Part shown: positions 39,509-52,853 of the stretch, one piece after another
Layout of the letters: every line of letters begins with the position of its first letter
How positions within the stretch are numbered: position 1 is the stretch's first letter
Assembly: GCA_034440615.1 (NCBI GenBank)
Contig: JAOTOM010004116.1
Coordinates: forward strand, 26,001 to 90,000
DNA: 64,000 nt
Direction of reading: 5' to 3'
From: Ashinkailepas kermadecensis
Taxonomy: Eukaryota > Arthropoda > Thecostraca > Neolepadidae
Made by a program: the position numbers and the translations under genes
The notes under the pieces: generated by a model
The model's database searches: none
What the model saw: only the letters and a program-made list of their open reading frames with translations
What the model was told of the DNA's origin: nothing

Positions 39509-39550
39509 GTTTATGGGCGCATCGAATGCATGGTCATAAGGCGCCCATGT
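39509..39550 (-). mobile_element. Retroposon hairpin tail remnant
   Basis: ATGGGCGCATCGAATGCATG, then GTCATAAGGCGCCCAT: both hairpin arms are present, in - strand orientation. Confidence 0.65.
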
Positions 39551-39574
39551 CTGACGGTCTGACGGTCTGACGGT

Positions 39575-40200
<626 letters not shown>

Positions 40201-41985
40201 ATCTGTTCTCTCTCGCTTTCAATTGCCCGGTGCGTTTCTCTAGTGCGACCTTCGGTTGGCTTTCCCGTTAGATATTTGGGCTTGACTTTCCCGTGTTGCC
40301 GGACCCGATGTAACTAACGTCATTACCCGAGTGGGTCGGTCAATTAAACGTCCTGGAAGTGGTCAGTGCCAGCACACCTCGGAGCGCTCTGAGAGCCTGT
40401 CAGCACTACTTCAAAAGGGTAAATTGCTCCCTTGGCACTCATACGAAAATCAGAATCGGAGATATCAGCATTTCTCGTCAGCATGGACATCCGTAGCAAG
40501 CTTGTGGATCAACACCCATTTATTTTTGTTCAGGACTTCACGGCTCTAGATGACATGATACCCTGGTACCCATTGCTATGCACACAACATTATTATCGAA
40601 GACTACACTCGCATGACCATGAAAACACGCAAAGGGAAGTCGACGGGTCAATGTCACAAATATCGCATGAGGCTGCTTGGCTGCATACCATCTTCGCTAA
40701 GCTCTCACTTGGTGGGAGAAGAGCTACGAGCTGCACGATATCATTTCCGGTCCGCTGGCACGTCTTCGAACGTCCCGAAAGCCGAACGCACTCCACTCCG
40801 CGCTTGACTGCAGCTGCGTGAAAACGCACGCAGCCGAAAACCATCCGGATTTCCATCGGAGCGCGTGCACTTTCGATTTTCGGTATCGCCGCCGGCGAGA
40901 GGCTGCAGACGGCCGTTTTTCCGCCCGAGCACAGTTCCGCTCAAATCGTGCTGACTGACGGCCACATTCTCGGCACGAGCGCTCGAGTCGGACATTCACG
41001 CGACTACGTCCGCCTCAGTTCCGGTCGCCGAGCGTGAAAACATGCTGCTCCAGCATGGCTAATTAAACCCGGAATTACACTCGCCGCGTAGCCGCGCCGA
41101 GCCCACTCCAGACAACGAGTCACGTGAGCAGGCAAGCGGTGAAGTATCGCCACCACCCTCTGGTCAATTTCTTATTCTGACTCTATGGCGCTTCGATCAG
41201 GCTTTGATCATTCACGCCCATAACATGTACTCTAGTACTTCACTGTCAGATCGATGCCATTGCCTTCATGCGCACGTAGTCTGGAATCCTGTCTTTGACA
41301 GGTAACGGTACAAGCTTCCGGAATGTACGAGTTTCGAATTGCTCCCCAGAATGTTTTCATCGGTCAGGCCGTGTGACGTGAATAGAACAACCTGCGCTCT
41401 CGTGCAGTGTTGGTACGTGATGATTGTGGCACACTGTCAACGTTCCCAAACAGCGGGGACACCGTGGCCTCTCCTCCCCACACAGGAGATGGCGGTGAGT
41501 AGCGCAGGTGTGTCCGATGCGCAACCCGCAAAGGGCAGCCTCCTTCTCTCTGGACCTTCGAAGGCACGACGCCCCTCTACCCTGAGCCTTCAACTTCGGC
41601 GGAATGGTGACCCTCAACGGATACGCAGATAACGGAACGTCACCACTGCCGGCGGGGCGGGACGGCAGGTAGGGCAAGTCGCCGGCCGGAACAACGGCAC
41701 ACGGCCACGTGCCGCGAGCATGGCTCATCCGGCGGAGGGTCTGGCAGGGTGAGCGTTCCCCGATCACACACAGTCCCAGGGCCGTCGGTCCGAAGCATTG
41801 CCGGCGAGTTATCGAGCAGAACAAGGTGGTGTTTCTCCATGTGCTGATGTTATTAACGGTCGGGTGCAATTCAGGAGCCTCATGAGGACAAAATATTCGC
41901 AGCCTCTCGGTGTAATTCGCGAATCTGGGAGAATGGCAATCACGACAGCCTCGGCAGCAGCTATTGCGGGTCCGGCGCATACACG
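40201..41985. other. Unassigned
   Basis: No gene recognised on either strand. A degenerate hairpin-tail motif (GGCGCTTCGATCAGGC ... CACGCCCATAAC) lies at 41186-41224. Confidence 0.5.
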
Positions 41986-42189
41986 TCTGAGGGCTGGAGC
42001 GCGGGCTGAGGGGACCTGTCGACGGCTGAGTGTCGGAGAGCAGGCTGAGGGGACCTGTACACAGCTGAGTGTCGGAGAGCCGGCTGAGGGGACCTGTCGA
42101 CGGCTGAGTGTCGGAGAGCGGGCTGAGGGGAACCTGTCCACGGCTGAGTGTCAGGGAGCGGGCTGAGGGGGAACTGTCGACGGCTGAGT

Positions 42190-43122
42190 TGTTGTTGTTG
42201 TTATTTGGGTTTCAAGGGCGCATCGACTGCAATGGTCATATAGCGCCCATAACAAGTTTATTGATAAAAATCAGAAGTAAAATCGTGACAAAACAGTGTC
42301 ATGCTGAGGTGTAATTCCCCGCATACTGTCTCAGTTAAAACACTTTTTCGCAGTCAGCCGTTTAGAGATATGGTATGGTGCCTTCACAGGTGTTACGGTC
42401 AGGACGGTCGTCTATCCCACACGTCTCGGCTTACAGGTGGGTGCCTCATCACGGGCGACTCAGCGCGGGGACGGGACCTGGGACTCGCTTCGGTCGGTGG
42501 TGAAATAGGCATCCGCTTTCGGTTGGTAGGTGGTGTAAGTGGCTGGCCTGTGAATGGGGCAGTTGGAGGTGGACCCATTATTTCTCCAGAGGGGCCAAGT
42601 GGTGCGCGCGGTACCGACGGTGAGCGTTCTCGCACGCCGAGCCTCGCAGCCATGGAACATTTTCGCACTGCGCCTTTCCCACCGATGTTTGATGCCACAC
42701 TTATAGACCGTTCTGCTCTACCTCGCGCTGTCAGGTCCGGAGCTCCACTTCGCACAGGAATTCTCAGTGACGGCAATGAGCTGGTGGATCGGAGAGGTAA
42801 AATAGTCGATGGGGGTGGTACATTAGGGAATTCTGCGGGAGTTGTTTGAGTGGATGCCACCATGATCGGTTCAGTCACCGGAGTTGCGGTAGCGTCAGTT
42901 TGGCAGGCGATCGAGCGCTGCTCAGGACGACGTTGTTTTGGGGAACTGAACAAGTTTCTGTCTGCACAACAGCAGGGCAAGCCGTAAGACGTAGTCGGCT
43001 GCAACTCCAGTTACTGCCGCCGGGATTTCATCTTCTGAGTTTACCTGGATTATTGCCAGACCACATTCCTTTAGCAGGCCAATCAATTGGCGGGCTGTCA
43101 TCTTATCCAGAGCATCGCGTCC
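42190..43122 (-). mobile_element. LINE fragment: ORF1-like region joined to the hairpin tail
   Basis: Oriented on the - strand. Its 3' end (left side) is GGGCGCTATATGACCATTGC, GATGCGCCCTTGAAACCC, AAATAACAACAACAACAA. GTCGACGGCTGAG is present on both sides, though it is also part of the minisatellite unit. The body carries an ORF1-like frame but no reverse transcriptase, so it is an internally deleted or non-autonomous copy. Confidence 0.75.
42400..43100 (-). pseudogene. ORF1-like reading frame of the 42190 element
   Basis: The - strand starts MTARQLIGLLKECGLAIIQV and continues EIPAAVTGVAADYVLRLALL. After a frame change near 42985 it continues with QRRPEQRSIACQTDATATPV and a long Pro/Ser/Arg-rich stretch (to ~42400). 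The layout (short helical start, ACQTD-like word, disordered basic region) resembles the N-terminal part of LINE ORF1 proteins, but I cannot name a family. RNA binding is an inference. Confidence 0.5.
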
Positions 43123-43534
43123 AGTCGACGGCTGAGTGTCGGAGAGCGGGCTGAGGGGGACCTGTCCACGGCTGAGTGTCGGAGAGTGGGCTGAGGGGGA
43201 CCTGTCGGAGGCTGAGTGTCGGAGAGCGGGCTGAGGGGGACCTGTCCACGGCTGAGTGTCGGAGAGCGGGCTGAGGGGGACCTGTCGAAGGCTGAGTGTC
43301 GGAGAGCGGGCTGAGGGGGACCTGTCCACAGCTGAGTGTCGGAGAGCGGGCGACTAGAGGGGGGGAAGACTGCCGGCCACTGCGTGACCGCGGCGATAGC
43401 AGCTGTCACGCAGTGGCCACCAAGAGTATGCGTGTGTCCATCAGCAGTATGCGTGACTGCGGTGAGAACCAGTTCGGCCTGTGTCAAACAGTGGGTGCGG
43501 GAGTCCGTGGTCAGAGCGCACAAACGGTCACACA

Positions 43535-43542
43535 CGCACACA

Positions 43543-43630
<88 letters not shown>

Positions 43631-43632
43631 TT
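43535..43632. repeat. (ACGC)n microsatellite with (AC)n edges
   Basis: About 20 ACGC units between short ACAC runs. Confidence 0.95.
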
Positions 43633-43702
43633 CCAGCCGCAGGGACGGCGCAAACGAGCGCACACGGTAATGCCGTGCCAGCTGGTTGGCTATGGGACCT
43701 TG

Positions 43703-43737
43703 CGGGCGCATCGAGTATGTTGGTCACACAACGCCAA
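43703..43737 (-). mobile_element. Degenerate retroposon hairpin tail
   Basis: GGGCGCATCGAGTATGTTGG, TCACACAACGCC. A similar, weaker trace is at 44023-44056 (GACGCTTTGACCAGTC ... TAGCGCCCAT). Confidence 0.5.
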
Positions 43738-44524
43738 CCATGCTCGATGTTCGCTCTGCCGCGGTATGCGCATCACCGCACGATAATCGTTGCCAACTGC
43801 AAGATATGCGATTGCCTTCTCGTGTTTGGCGGCATCCCTGTTGCGCTCCTCTGAGACAATATTACATTGAACTGTTATTTCTACGCCACCGCAACATTTT
43901 GCATAATATTGCTGGGTCACTTCATCCATCCTGTTCGATGTTTTTTTTCCAGCACGCATCACGATTCAGTGCACGCATGGCGGTTGGCCAACAATGCTAG
44001 ACGGTGTGTTGTATGAGGTAAGGACGCTTTGACCAGTCTATGATCATTAGCGCCCATGACAACGTAGCTAGACTAGTTAGGCGAGGGTTACAAGGACCCG
44101 ATGGGTAAAGGTTATAACACTGGCTGCCATTTAGGTACATTTATATGCAGTTATTTGGATGCTTCGTCAGAAATGATTGCAAAAAAACTTCCATTTGGAA
44201 GTATTGGCATACATTTCACACCAAGATATCGGACAAGCAAACGGCCATCTCGAATACAAGCAATCGATATGTTGGAATCGCCTCTTCAGGAGTGGGCTCC
44301 ACCGGCCCCCAGATGTCCAGGCCCCGCACAAATGTTCCCACTGTCCGCTGCCTATCACTTTCTTCCGAGGAGCCTTTCTCCTCCGTCAGGAAACTACAAC
44401 GGCTATTATCGTACCATCAAAACGGCTTCCAGTCACCGCAGGGCGGGCGGTGCAATCTGGGAGGCGAATACAAATGACTGCTTACGCCGCACCGACCGAA
44501 AGCAAAGCCAATGGCCTGAATTTG
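43738..44524. other. Unassigned
   Basis: No recognised gene. A + frame at 44101-44520 is open but matches nothing I know. Confidence 0.5.
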
Positions 44525-45300
44525 TGACTCGCCCCTGGCCCGCCGGCAGGTCAGGGTTGTCTCCACAGGTGACTACAGGTGACACTGACCGGCCCGCCGG
44601 CAGGTCAGGGTTGTCTCCACAGGTGACACTGACCGGCCCTCCGGCAGGTCAGGGTTGTCTCCACAGGTGACTACAGGTGACACTGACCGGCCCTCCGGCA
44701 GGTCAGGGTTGTCGCTACAGGTGACACTGACCGGCCCGCCGGCAGGTCAGGGTTGTCTCCACGGGTGACACTGACCGGCCCGCCGGCAGGTCAGGGTTGT
44801 CGCTACAGGTGACACTGACCGGCCCTCCGGCAGGTCAGGGGTGTCGCTACAGGTGACACTGACCGGCCCGCCGGCAGGTCAGGGTTGTCGCTACAGGTGA
44901 CACTGACCGGCCCTCCGGCAGGTCAGGGTTGTCGCTACAGGTGATACTGACCGGCCCTGCGGGTTGTCGCTACAGGTGACACTGACCGGCCCTCCGGCAG
45001 GTCAGGGTTGTCGCTACAGGTGACACTGACCGGCCCTCCGGCAGGTCAGGGTTGTCTCCACGGGTGACACTGACCGGCCCTCCGGCAGGTCAGGGTTGTC
45101 TCCACAGATGACACTGACCGGTCCTCCGGCAGGTCAGGGTTGTCTCCACAGGTGATACTGGTCGGCCCGCCGGCAGGTCAGGGTTGTCTCCACAGGTGAC
45201 ACTGGTCGGCCCGCCGGCAGGTCAGGGTTGTCTCCACAGGTGACACTGGTCGGCCCGCCGGCAGGTCAGGGTTGTCTCCACAGGTGACACTGACCGGTCC
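44525..45300. repeat. ~44 bp minisatellite, ~17 copies
   Basis: The unit is AGGTGACACTGACCGGCCCT, CCGGCAGGTCAGGGTTGTCG or TCTC, CTAC. Alternating CCCTCC/CCCGCC and GTCTCCAC/GTCGCTAC variants show blocks of unit-level homogenisation. Confidence 0.93.
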
Positions 45301-46084
45301 CATCCACGTTATGGTGAGGCGCCGGCGGTCGGCCGGCCGACCGGGTGGCCGCGCGTCGCACGGTTGGATGACAGGACGACAGACGACCGACCTGCCGACG
45401 GACGGCCGCCGCCAGGTCACGTATTCCCGACGACCGCGTGCCGGCTGTACCGTGACCTCGATGACCGGACACGGACGCGTCACGGCCGGCCCGCACCGTT
45501 ACCGGCATGCGTCACGCCTCAGTAGCGCCGGACGGCGACTTTCGCCCGAGCCGCGGTTCGCGTCGCAGAGCGTCGGTCGGCTGTCCACGGTCGTGTGCAC
45601 CACGCCAGCACGGCGGCCGCCGTGAACACGACGCGAGCACGGCGCGGATAGGCGCCCACACGGCGCTGATGCTCCGTCAAGCCACCACTCGATTCATCGC
45701 ACTCGAGGAGCTGGCGCTGGCCGCAATATCGCAATGTCGCAGCGGTGATAGTATCGACGCTCGGACAGTTGTGCTGCGCCGGCTGCCATCAGTTGGGCCG
45801 CGAGAACCCGACAACTGCGACGTGCCCCCATCGTGCCGTCCATCCGGCAATGCCTGAACATCCGCCTGTGGGCCCGATATCGCCGCGACTGAGCCATCTC
45901 TCCGTCGCCGCATCATCGAAACGACCACCCAACAGTCTATGCGCCCTGAAAGCGTCCCGCGAACGAACAAACAGGCGACGCGACGTTCCTCTCGCTGAAC
46001 GCGATCGTCAGCGTACGCGGCCACCACACGCCACCGCCGGAGACAGCAGTGACACCTCGAGGCCCGGGTGAGACCCGACAGCGG
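45301..46084. other. Unassigned CpG-rich DNA
   Basis: Open frames on both strands (e.g. 45507-45857 +) reflect GC content. No family recognised. Confidence 0.5.
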
Positions 46085-46365
46085 TGCCGGCGCAGCTCCG
46101 ACCCACGTGGTGTCACCACCTGAGGACCGCCTGGCGCCCTCTTCGTCCGTCCAACACCCAACACTCAACACAAACAACACAACAACGTAGCGGCGTCGGC
46201 GCAGCTTCGACCCACGTGGTGTCACCACCTGTGGACCGCCTGGCGCCCTCATCGTCCGTCAACACCCAACAACGCAGCGGCACCGATGCAGCTCCGACCC
46301 ACGTGGTGTCACCACCTGAGGACCGCCTGGCGCCCTCATCGTCCGTCAACACCCAACAACAATAA
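46085..46365. repeat. ~80-110 bp tandem repeat, three copies
   Basis: The unit includes GACCCACGTGGTGTCACCAC, CTGAGGACCGCCTGGCGCCC and TCGTCCGTCAACACCCAACA. ACCCACGTGGTGT and GGTGTCACC are palindromic. Confidence 0.85.
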
Positions 46366-49300
46366 CCCAACAACGCCGCGGCGCGCCAAACCCGACACAC
46401 AGTGGCCGGCTGTTCGGGGCGGGAGAGATTTCCGTAAAGTGGGTGGCCGGGTGTGTGCGCACGTCGGCGAGAGCGCCGGCCACCACCGCACGGCCGGCCG
46501 GCAGCTACATCTCATTACCAGCGAGCGGCGAGGGGAGGTTTCTCCGGCGCTGGCAGCGTCGGCCGTGCCCGGTCATGCGTGGACACACGTGCGGCCCAGT
46601 TGGTGGCGCGCCGACAGGCGTGGCCGTCAAATAGACAGCGCACGCCGACAGCTTGAGGCGATGTCGCGACTGGTCGTCGGCACGTGAGACGACAGCAATG
46701 TTCAGACGGATGTTCTCGTCGGGTGCGCTGGTTGGAATCCGGCGTTCGACCAGCTGCTTCTCCGTCGTCGTCGGACGTCTTGTCGTCGGGCCATCGCACG
46801 AAAACTGCCACACACCACACTAGACTAGACCACACCCTACACTACCGAGCACTTGATCATATTGCGACCATTTCTCTTTCAGATAAATGATGCAAAACAA
46901 ATCAAAATATCACTCTACGGACAATTTCCGCAGACCGCATTTTCAAAATGTCGCACACCCAATGAATGGCCCCATTCAGATATCATCTTTGCCTCGGACC
47001 AGTGTGGTCTCCACACCACGAGGTCGTCCTGTAACATCAGACACGTGCCGACACCGCCGCCGTGCCGCAGACCCATCTCTGTCTCAGACCAGTGTGTTCT
47101 CCACACCACGAGGTTGTCCTGCAGCCAGCTGACAGCTGATCCCAACACACACAGTCAGCTGTTGGACTGACAGGAGGACACCTGCTGCAAACACAAACGG
47201 CACTCTCTCGCCGGAAGCGGCACACTGCTGCCGTCAAGACAGACGGAGTCGGTCGGCCTCACGGGGAGATCGGGTCTGCTGGTCTAACTGGGAGATCGGG
47301 TCTGTCGGTCTGACGGAGATATGGATCTGTCGGTCTGACTGGGAGATGCCGCCTGTTGGCATGGCGAAGATGGATTTTGTTGACCTCACGGAGAGATCGA
47401 GTATATTAGTATCAGGGGTAGATTGATCTGTTGGCTTCGCGGGGAGGTGGTGTGTTGGTCTGACGGGGAGATGGAGTCTGTTGATCTGAAGACATGGGCG
47501 CCTTTTGGGAAACTAAAAAACAGCGTTTGTTTGAATGGAGGACGAACATACACTTAGCACCGTTCCACTTTGCAACAACCCGAGAAACTGTGGAAATTTA
47601 GTGATAAGCTCATCTTTTACAAGATTATGAAGACAATCACATGCACAAGGGAAATAAAAAAAATGCAAGTGGTAATTTCGAAAAAGCACTCACGGCTAGG
47701 CGTTTCATTTTTGACGCCGCACGCCGCATCACTGATCAGTGCCGTCTGGGTGGACACTCTATTGGTGTCAGTGAGGAATTAACTGGTGTCAATACACGTT
47801 TGGGTGGATACCCTATTGGTGTCAGTGAGGAATTCACTGGTGTCAATACACGTGTCACCGACACAAGCTGGAGTGTTGCCGGGCGAATGGATGTGCCACT
47901 GGCGGCGGCAGTGGCAATGCTCCCGAGCACCACAGGATGCTGTCGGTTTCACCCGTCGGCAGACAGCCAGCCACCGCCGAGCAGAGCAGGAACTGGGGTC
48001 ACACAGTCACCCGCGCATTAAGCGCACCGTAAGTGTGGTTACGCCAACCTCACCGGAAGTGGAGTTACGCAAGCCACGCAGAGAACAGAACGACCCCCCG
48101 AAAGTGAAGGCCGGCCCAGCCAGTGATATCAGAATCAGTACTTTCTGGTCCAGATTGGAAATACACGGCTACCGCGTCTGGGTGCGTATTACGCAAATCT
48201 AACTGGGGCCTGCCAAACCGAACTTTTCCCGATGCGCTCTCCACATTTCCGGTTGTTGGCCTGTGGCGCCAGAACGGCTGCGTGCGCATCGACAGCGTCA
48301 CACCACGCCCTGCCCCGACTCGGGAACCACACACTCCGGTCACCCTCACTGCGCCGCGCCGCGTATCAGCCGCCAGTGGTCACACGACAGGCGTCAGCAT
48401 CAGCTGACGGACGTGACGCAAGGCACGAGATCGGACAGTCCACTTCCCGAGTTTCTCCCGATAGAGGCGGCTCGACGAGGACTGGTCGTTGCATAACCGT
48501 TGCCGGCGTTTGTGGCGCGCCGCTCAGCCGTGCACTTTATCTCGGCCCGGCACGCTGCACGCGCGAAGAGCCGCGAGAGCGCCTCCTGTTTGGAGACACG
48601 CTTGGCCGAGTGCGGCGGCGGCGACCGGCGCTGGACGCGGTCGGCCGGCGCCGCTCGACGGACCGGAACCGCGCCGGCCGCGCCGCCGCACGTCGCACCG
48701 TTTACGCTGCGGCGGCACTGTTACGCAACAGACGGTCGGCGGCGGCCGCGGCCGTGCGACCCGGCGCGACCCGGCCGCGGCTGCGGTCGGCGGCGACGGG
48801 AACGCTGTTGCGGGGTAACGGAGTCGGGTCGCCAGCCGCCGACCGGGCGGCGCTCTGTACCCCGCCTTGGGGCCCGGCAACCACTCGGCCTGCATCTGGT
48901 GCCAGCCCCATCCCCCTGTACGGTACACCGACTCCAGACCCGTGTACGGTACACCGACTCCAAACCCGCACCGCCCCACCCGTATCCCGAGTATCCTCAC
49001 CGAGTATCCAAGCAATCCGATCTCCAGATATTACTAAATATCACAATTCCCAGATCCGGACACACGGAATCCGGTGTTGAGGGATGCTTCCGGTGCCCGA
49101 TGTCAAATGCACCGACACGGTTTGTCCAGTATGTGCGAAGTCTGCATTCGAGTGTCAAGTTGGGCGTCCTGCATGGTCGAGGCCTGCATTGAAGTGTTCG
49201 GGTGTGCCTTGCCCAATATCGTCAAATGGCTTGCCTGCATGTTGAGCACTTCCTTCCCATATATAGCTGAGCAGTCCTTTCTGCAACACTATTGACAGCA

Positions 49301-50639
49301 GAGCCCGTTCTTCTTCGTGAGTTCAGTGGTACATTGCTTCCAAACTATACCGACCGGACGATATTTAAATAACCAGAACAACTTAAGGCTAAGCTGCGCA
49401 AACCAAACAACAAACCTGGAACACCAGAACTACAAGTCCACAAGTCGAAACACTACACCAGAACCGCGAAGCTCACGATTGGCACATGCATAAATAACGT
49501 TACGTGTCGGTGCCGCTCAGAACTGATACGTATCTGCAAGAAGAAGAAAATATTCTAAGCACGATTGTAACTAAAATTAAAAACAAGACATTTCTTTTCT
49601 GCTTCGATTATCCAAACTTTCCGAAAAGCTTAGCAGAGAACAGTTCCAAGAAATGCTGTGACCTTGGAGCCCTACCACTACTTTTGTGATCCGCACTCAT
49701 CGTAAAATTCCGCCTCCTTTGGGGTAAATTCCGGCTCAGCGCCTTTTGAACGTTGGTATGTCACAAGATCGCTTACAGGAGCAATATCTTCGCAAGATTT
49801 TCTAGCCGAGTCGTGTTCGGAAGTTTCGCTGTTCGTGCCAGCCGGCTAAGTAGCTTTCCTTCGTCATCAATCTGGAAGCCCCGGACGTGTCAGCGGACGA
49901 GTGCCGAGCGGTGTAATTATGCGGACAACCGCATTGACTGCCGGGCGTTAGCAGCCACACGGCGACTTCAACGCATCACAGGAAATGTGGGAACTGCAAC
50001 GCCCGAACGCCGAGAGAAAGGAGACTGCGATGCACGACAAGTACCGGTCGGACGATTCCCCGTGTCATAAACGAGTTTACAGTGGGCGGACCACTTGTTT
50101 ACAAGACGTGTAAATCGCGTTAAGAACATGGCACTACAAGTGTGTCGGTCACCTTCATCTTCCACAGAGACCGCAGCACATGACTGGGTGATCAGTGCAG
50201 CCAGGATAGCACAGCCACGCTATGATACCGACTGCCACGCCGTGGTAGTTGCCAGCAAGTCCATCGCCGACCACAGCGCCTGTTGGCTATTCAAGTATGT
50301 GTTCAAGTATACAAGTATGTGGCTGTTGTGAATGCATTTGGGACGAAATGTTCAATCAGTGCCCGTAACAATCAGACCCGGACCAGCCCACGCCAGCCGA
50401 CAGCTGTTGTCGACTGGCAGCTCAAGTCCACCAGCACATCCGGCAACAGCGCACAGGGTAACTGCTCTGTGCGCATTCTCATTTGGCGTGCTATTTGGCG
50501 CAAATGGCGGCACGGGTCACCGCGGCGCCGGCTGGAGTTCAGGCCTGACCCACCACGTCTGTGATCCCGGGTTCAAAGCCATGTACGCGCCACTTTCACT
50601 GGCGCCCTGAGACCCGCTCCTGGCACCCTCAACCCCAGC
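46366..50639. other. Unassigned 4.3 kb; short repeats and one CpG-dense block
   Basis: Two-copy repeats occur at 46985-47120 (TCAGACCAGTGTGTTCTCCA-like) and 47745-47860 (GGTGTCAGTGAGGAATT). Degenerate GGGAGATCGG/GGTCTGAC words lie at 47225-47490. A CpG-dense block at 48480-48880 has long open frames on both strands that translate to Arg/Ala-rich sequence without recognisable domains. It could be a CpG-rich promoter or a first exon region, but nothing supports that directly. Confidence 0.45.
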
Positions 50640-52425
50640 CCCACGGCCGTTCTGTGACCATCAACCCCAGCCCCACGGCCGTTCTGTGACCATCAACCCC
50701 AGCCCCACGGCCGTTCTGTGACCATCAACCCCAGCCCCACGGCCGTTCTGTGACCATCAACCCCAGCCCCACGGCCGTTCTGTGACCATCAACCCCGGCC
50801 CCACGGCCGTTCTGTGACCATCAACCCCGGTCCCACGGCCGTCCTGTGACCATCAACCCCGGTCCCACGGCCGTTCTGTGACCATCAACCCCGGCCCCAC
50901 GGCCGTTCTGTGACCATCAACCCCGGTCCCACGGCCGTCCTGTGACCATCAACCCCGGTCCCACGGCCGTTCTGTGACCATCAACCCCGGTCCCACGGCC
51001 GTTCTGTGACCATCAACCCCAGCCCCACGGCCGTTCTGTGACCATCAACCCCGGCCCCACGGCCGTTCTGTGACCATCAACCCCGGCCCCACGGCCGTTC
51101 TGTGACCATCAACCCCAGCCCCACGGCCGTTCTGTGACCATCAACCCCAGCCCCACGGCCGTTCTGTGACCATCAACCCCAGCCCCACGGCCGTTCTGTG
51201 ACCATCAACCCCAGCCCCACGGCCGTTCTGTGACCATCAACCCCAGCCCCACGGCCGTTCTGTGACCATCAACCCCAGCCCCACGGCCGTTCTGTGACCA
51301 TCAACCCCGGTCCCACGGCCGTTCTGTGACCATCAACCCCGGTCCCACGGCCGTTCTGTGACCATCAACCCCGGTCCCACGGCCGTTCTGTGACCATCAA
51401 CCCCGGTCCCACGGCCGTTCTGTGACCATCAACCCCGGTCCCACGGCCGTTCTGTGACCATCAACCCCAGCCCCACGGCCGTTCTGTGACCATCAACCCC
51501 AGCCCCACGGCCGTCCTGTGACCATCAACCCCAGCCCCACGGCCGTTCTGTGACCATCAACCCCAGCCCCACGGCCGTTCTGTGACCATCAACCCCAGCC
51601 CCACGGCCGTTCTGTGACCATCAACCCCAGCCCCACGGCCGTTCTGTGACCATCAACCCCAGCCCCACGGCCGTTCTGTGACCATCAACCCCAGCCCCAC
51701 GGCCGTTCTGTGACCATCAACCCCGGTCCCACGGCCGTTCTGTGACCATCAACCCCGGCCCCACGGCCGTTCTGTGACCATCAACCCCAGCCCCACGGCC
51801 GTCCTGTGACCATCAACCCCGGTCCCACGGCCGTTCTGTGACCATCAACCCCAGCCCCACGGCCGTTCTGTGACCATCAACCCCAGCCCCACGGCCGTTC
51901 TGTGACCATCAACCCCAGCCCCACGGCCGTTCTGTGACCATCAACCCCAGCCCCACGGCCGTTCTGTGACCATCAACCCCAGCCCCACGGCCGTTCTGTG
52001 ACCATCAACCCCAGCCCCACGGCCGTTCTGTGACCATCAACCCCGGTCCCACGGCCGTTCTGTGACCATCAACCCCGGTCCCACGGCCGTTCTGTGACCA
52101 TCAACCCCGGTCCCACGGCCGTTCTGTGACCATCAACCCCAGCCCCACGGCCGTTCTGTGACCATCAACCCCAGCCCCACGGCCGTTCTGTGACCATCAA
52201 CCCCGGCCCCACGGCCGTTCTGTGACCATCAACCCCAGCCCCACGGCCGTTCTGTGACCATCAACCCCAGCCCCACGGCCGTTCTGTGACCATCAACCCC
52301 GGTCCCACGGCCGTTCTGTGACCATCAACCCCAGCCCCACGGCCGTTCTGTGACCATCAACCCCAGCCCCACGGCCGTTCTGTGACCATCAACCCCGGTC
52401 CCACGGCCGTCCTGTGACTCCTGTG
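50640..52425. repeat. 32 bp minisatellite, ~56 copies
   Basis: The unit is CCATCAACCCCAGCCCCACG GCCGTTCTGTGA. Variants CCCAGCC, CCCGGTC and CCCGGCC occur in runs of adjacent units. TGA in each unit closes frames. Confidence 0.97.
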
Positions 52426-52440
52426 ACATTGAACTTCAGT

Positions 52441-52499
52441 TGTTTGTTAGTTTATTGGGGTTTAGGGGCGCATCGACTGCAGTGGTCATGCAGCGCCCA
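52441..52499 (-). mobile_element. Solo retroposon tail with perfect 13 bp target duplication
   Basis: A 59 bp insert holds only the hairpin module (GGGCGC-TGCATGACCACTGC ... GATGCGCCCC read on the - strand) and the tail TAAACCCCAATAAACTAACA. ATTGAACTTCAGT occurs at 52428-52440 and 52500-52512 exactly. Confidence 0.88.
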
Positions 52500-52853
52500 A
52501 TTGAACTTCAGTGACCTCACGAAACTGTAAGTTGGTATATAATTATACGCTTAAACTAGTGGGCTTGACTGGATTGCATTTATTTAATTAGAACCAGCGT
52601 TGGATACCACGCCATGTCGGTATCCAATGTCGCCCCTTTCCTCGTCAGTATTCAATTTGCAAGCCCCTTTCCCCGTTCGCCCCTCCAACGACGGTATGGG
52701 ATGGAACTATGCATGGTGCGGGAAAGGGTTGGATCCATACTTTAGAATCCTGAATTTAGAGAGAACAATTTTCGGACAACTAACTTTGGAGGATTTTGTT
52801 TCATTTTCCGATACCAGAAATTTCGCTTTCGTACTTCTTCCACAACAATGTCA

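Larger units (their letters stand above)
41990..43365. repeat. ~40 bp minisatellite split by a retroelement
   Basis: Units containing GACGGCTGAGTGTCGGAGAG and CGGGCTGAGGGGACCTGTC occur at 41990-42189 and 43123-43365. They are interrupted by the element at 42190-43122. Confidence 0.9.

Noticed and set aside
43481..43786. Thr/His/Arg repeat proteins over (ACGC)n
   Set aside because: Microsatellite translation only.
48232..49080. 282-codon + strand frame in CpG-dense DNA
   Set aside because: Arg/Ala-rich low-information translation, open in several frames on both strands, with no domain or neighbour support.
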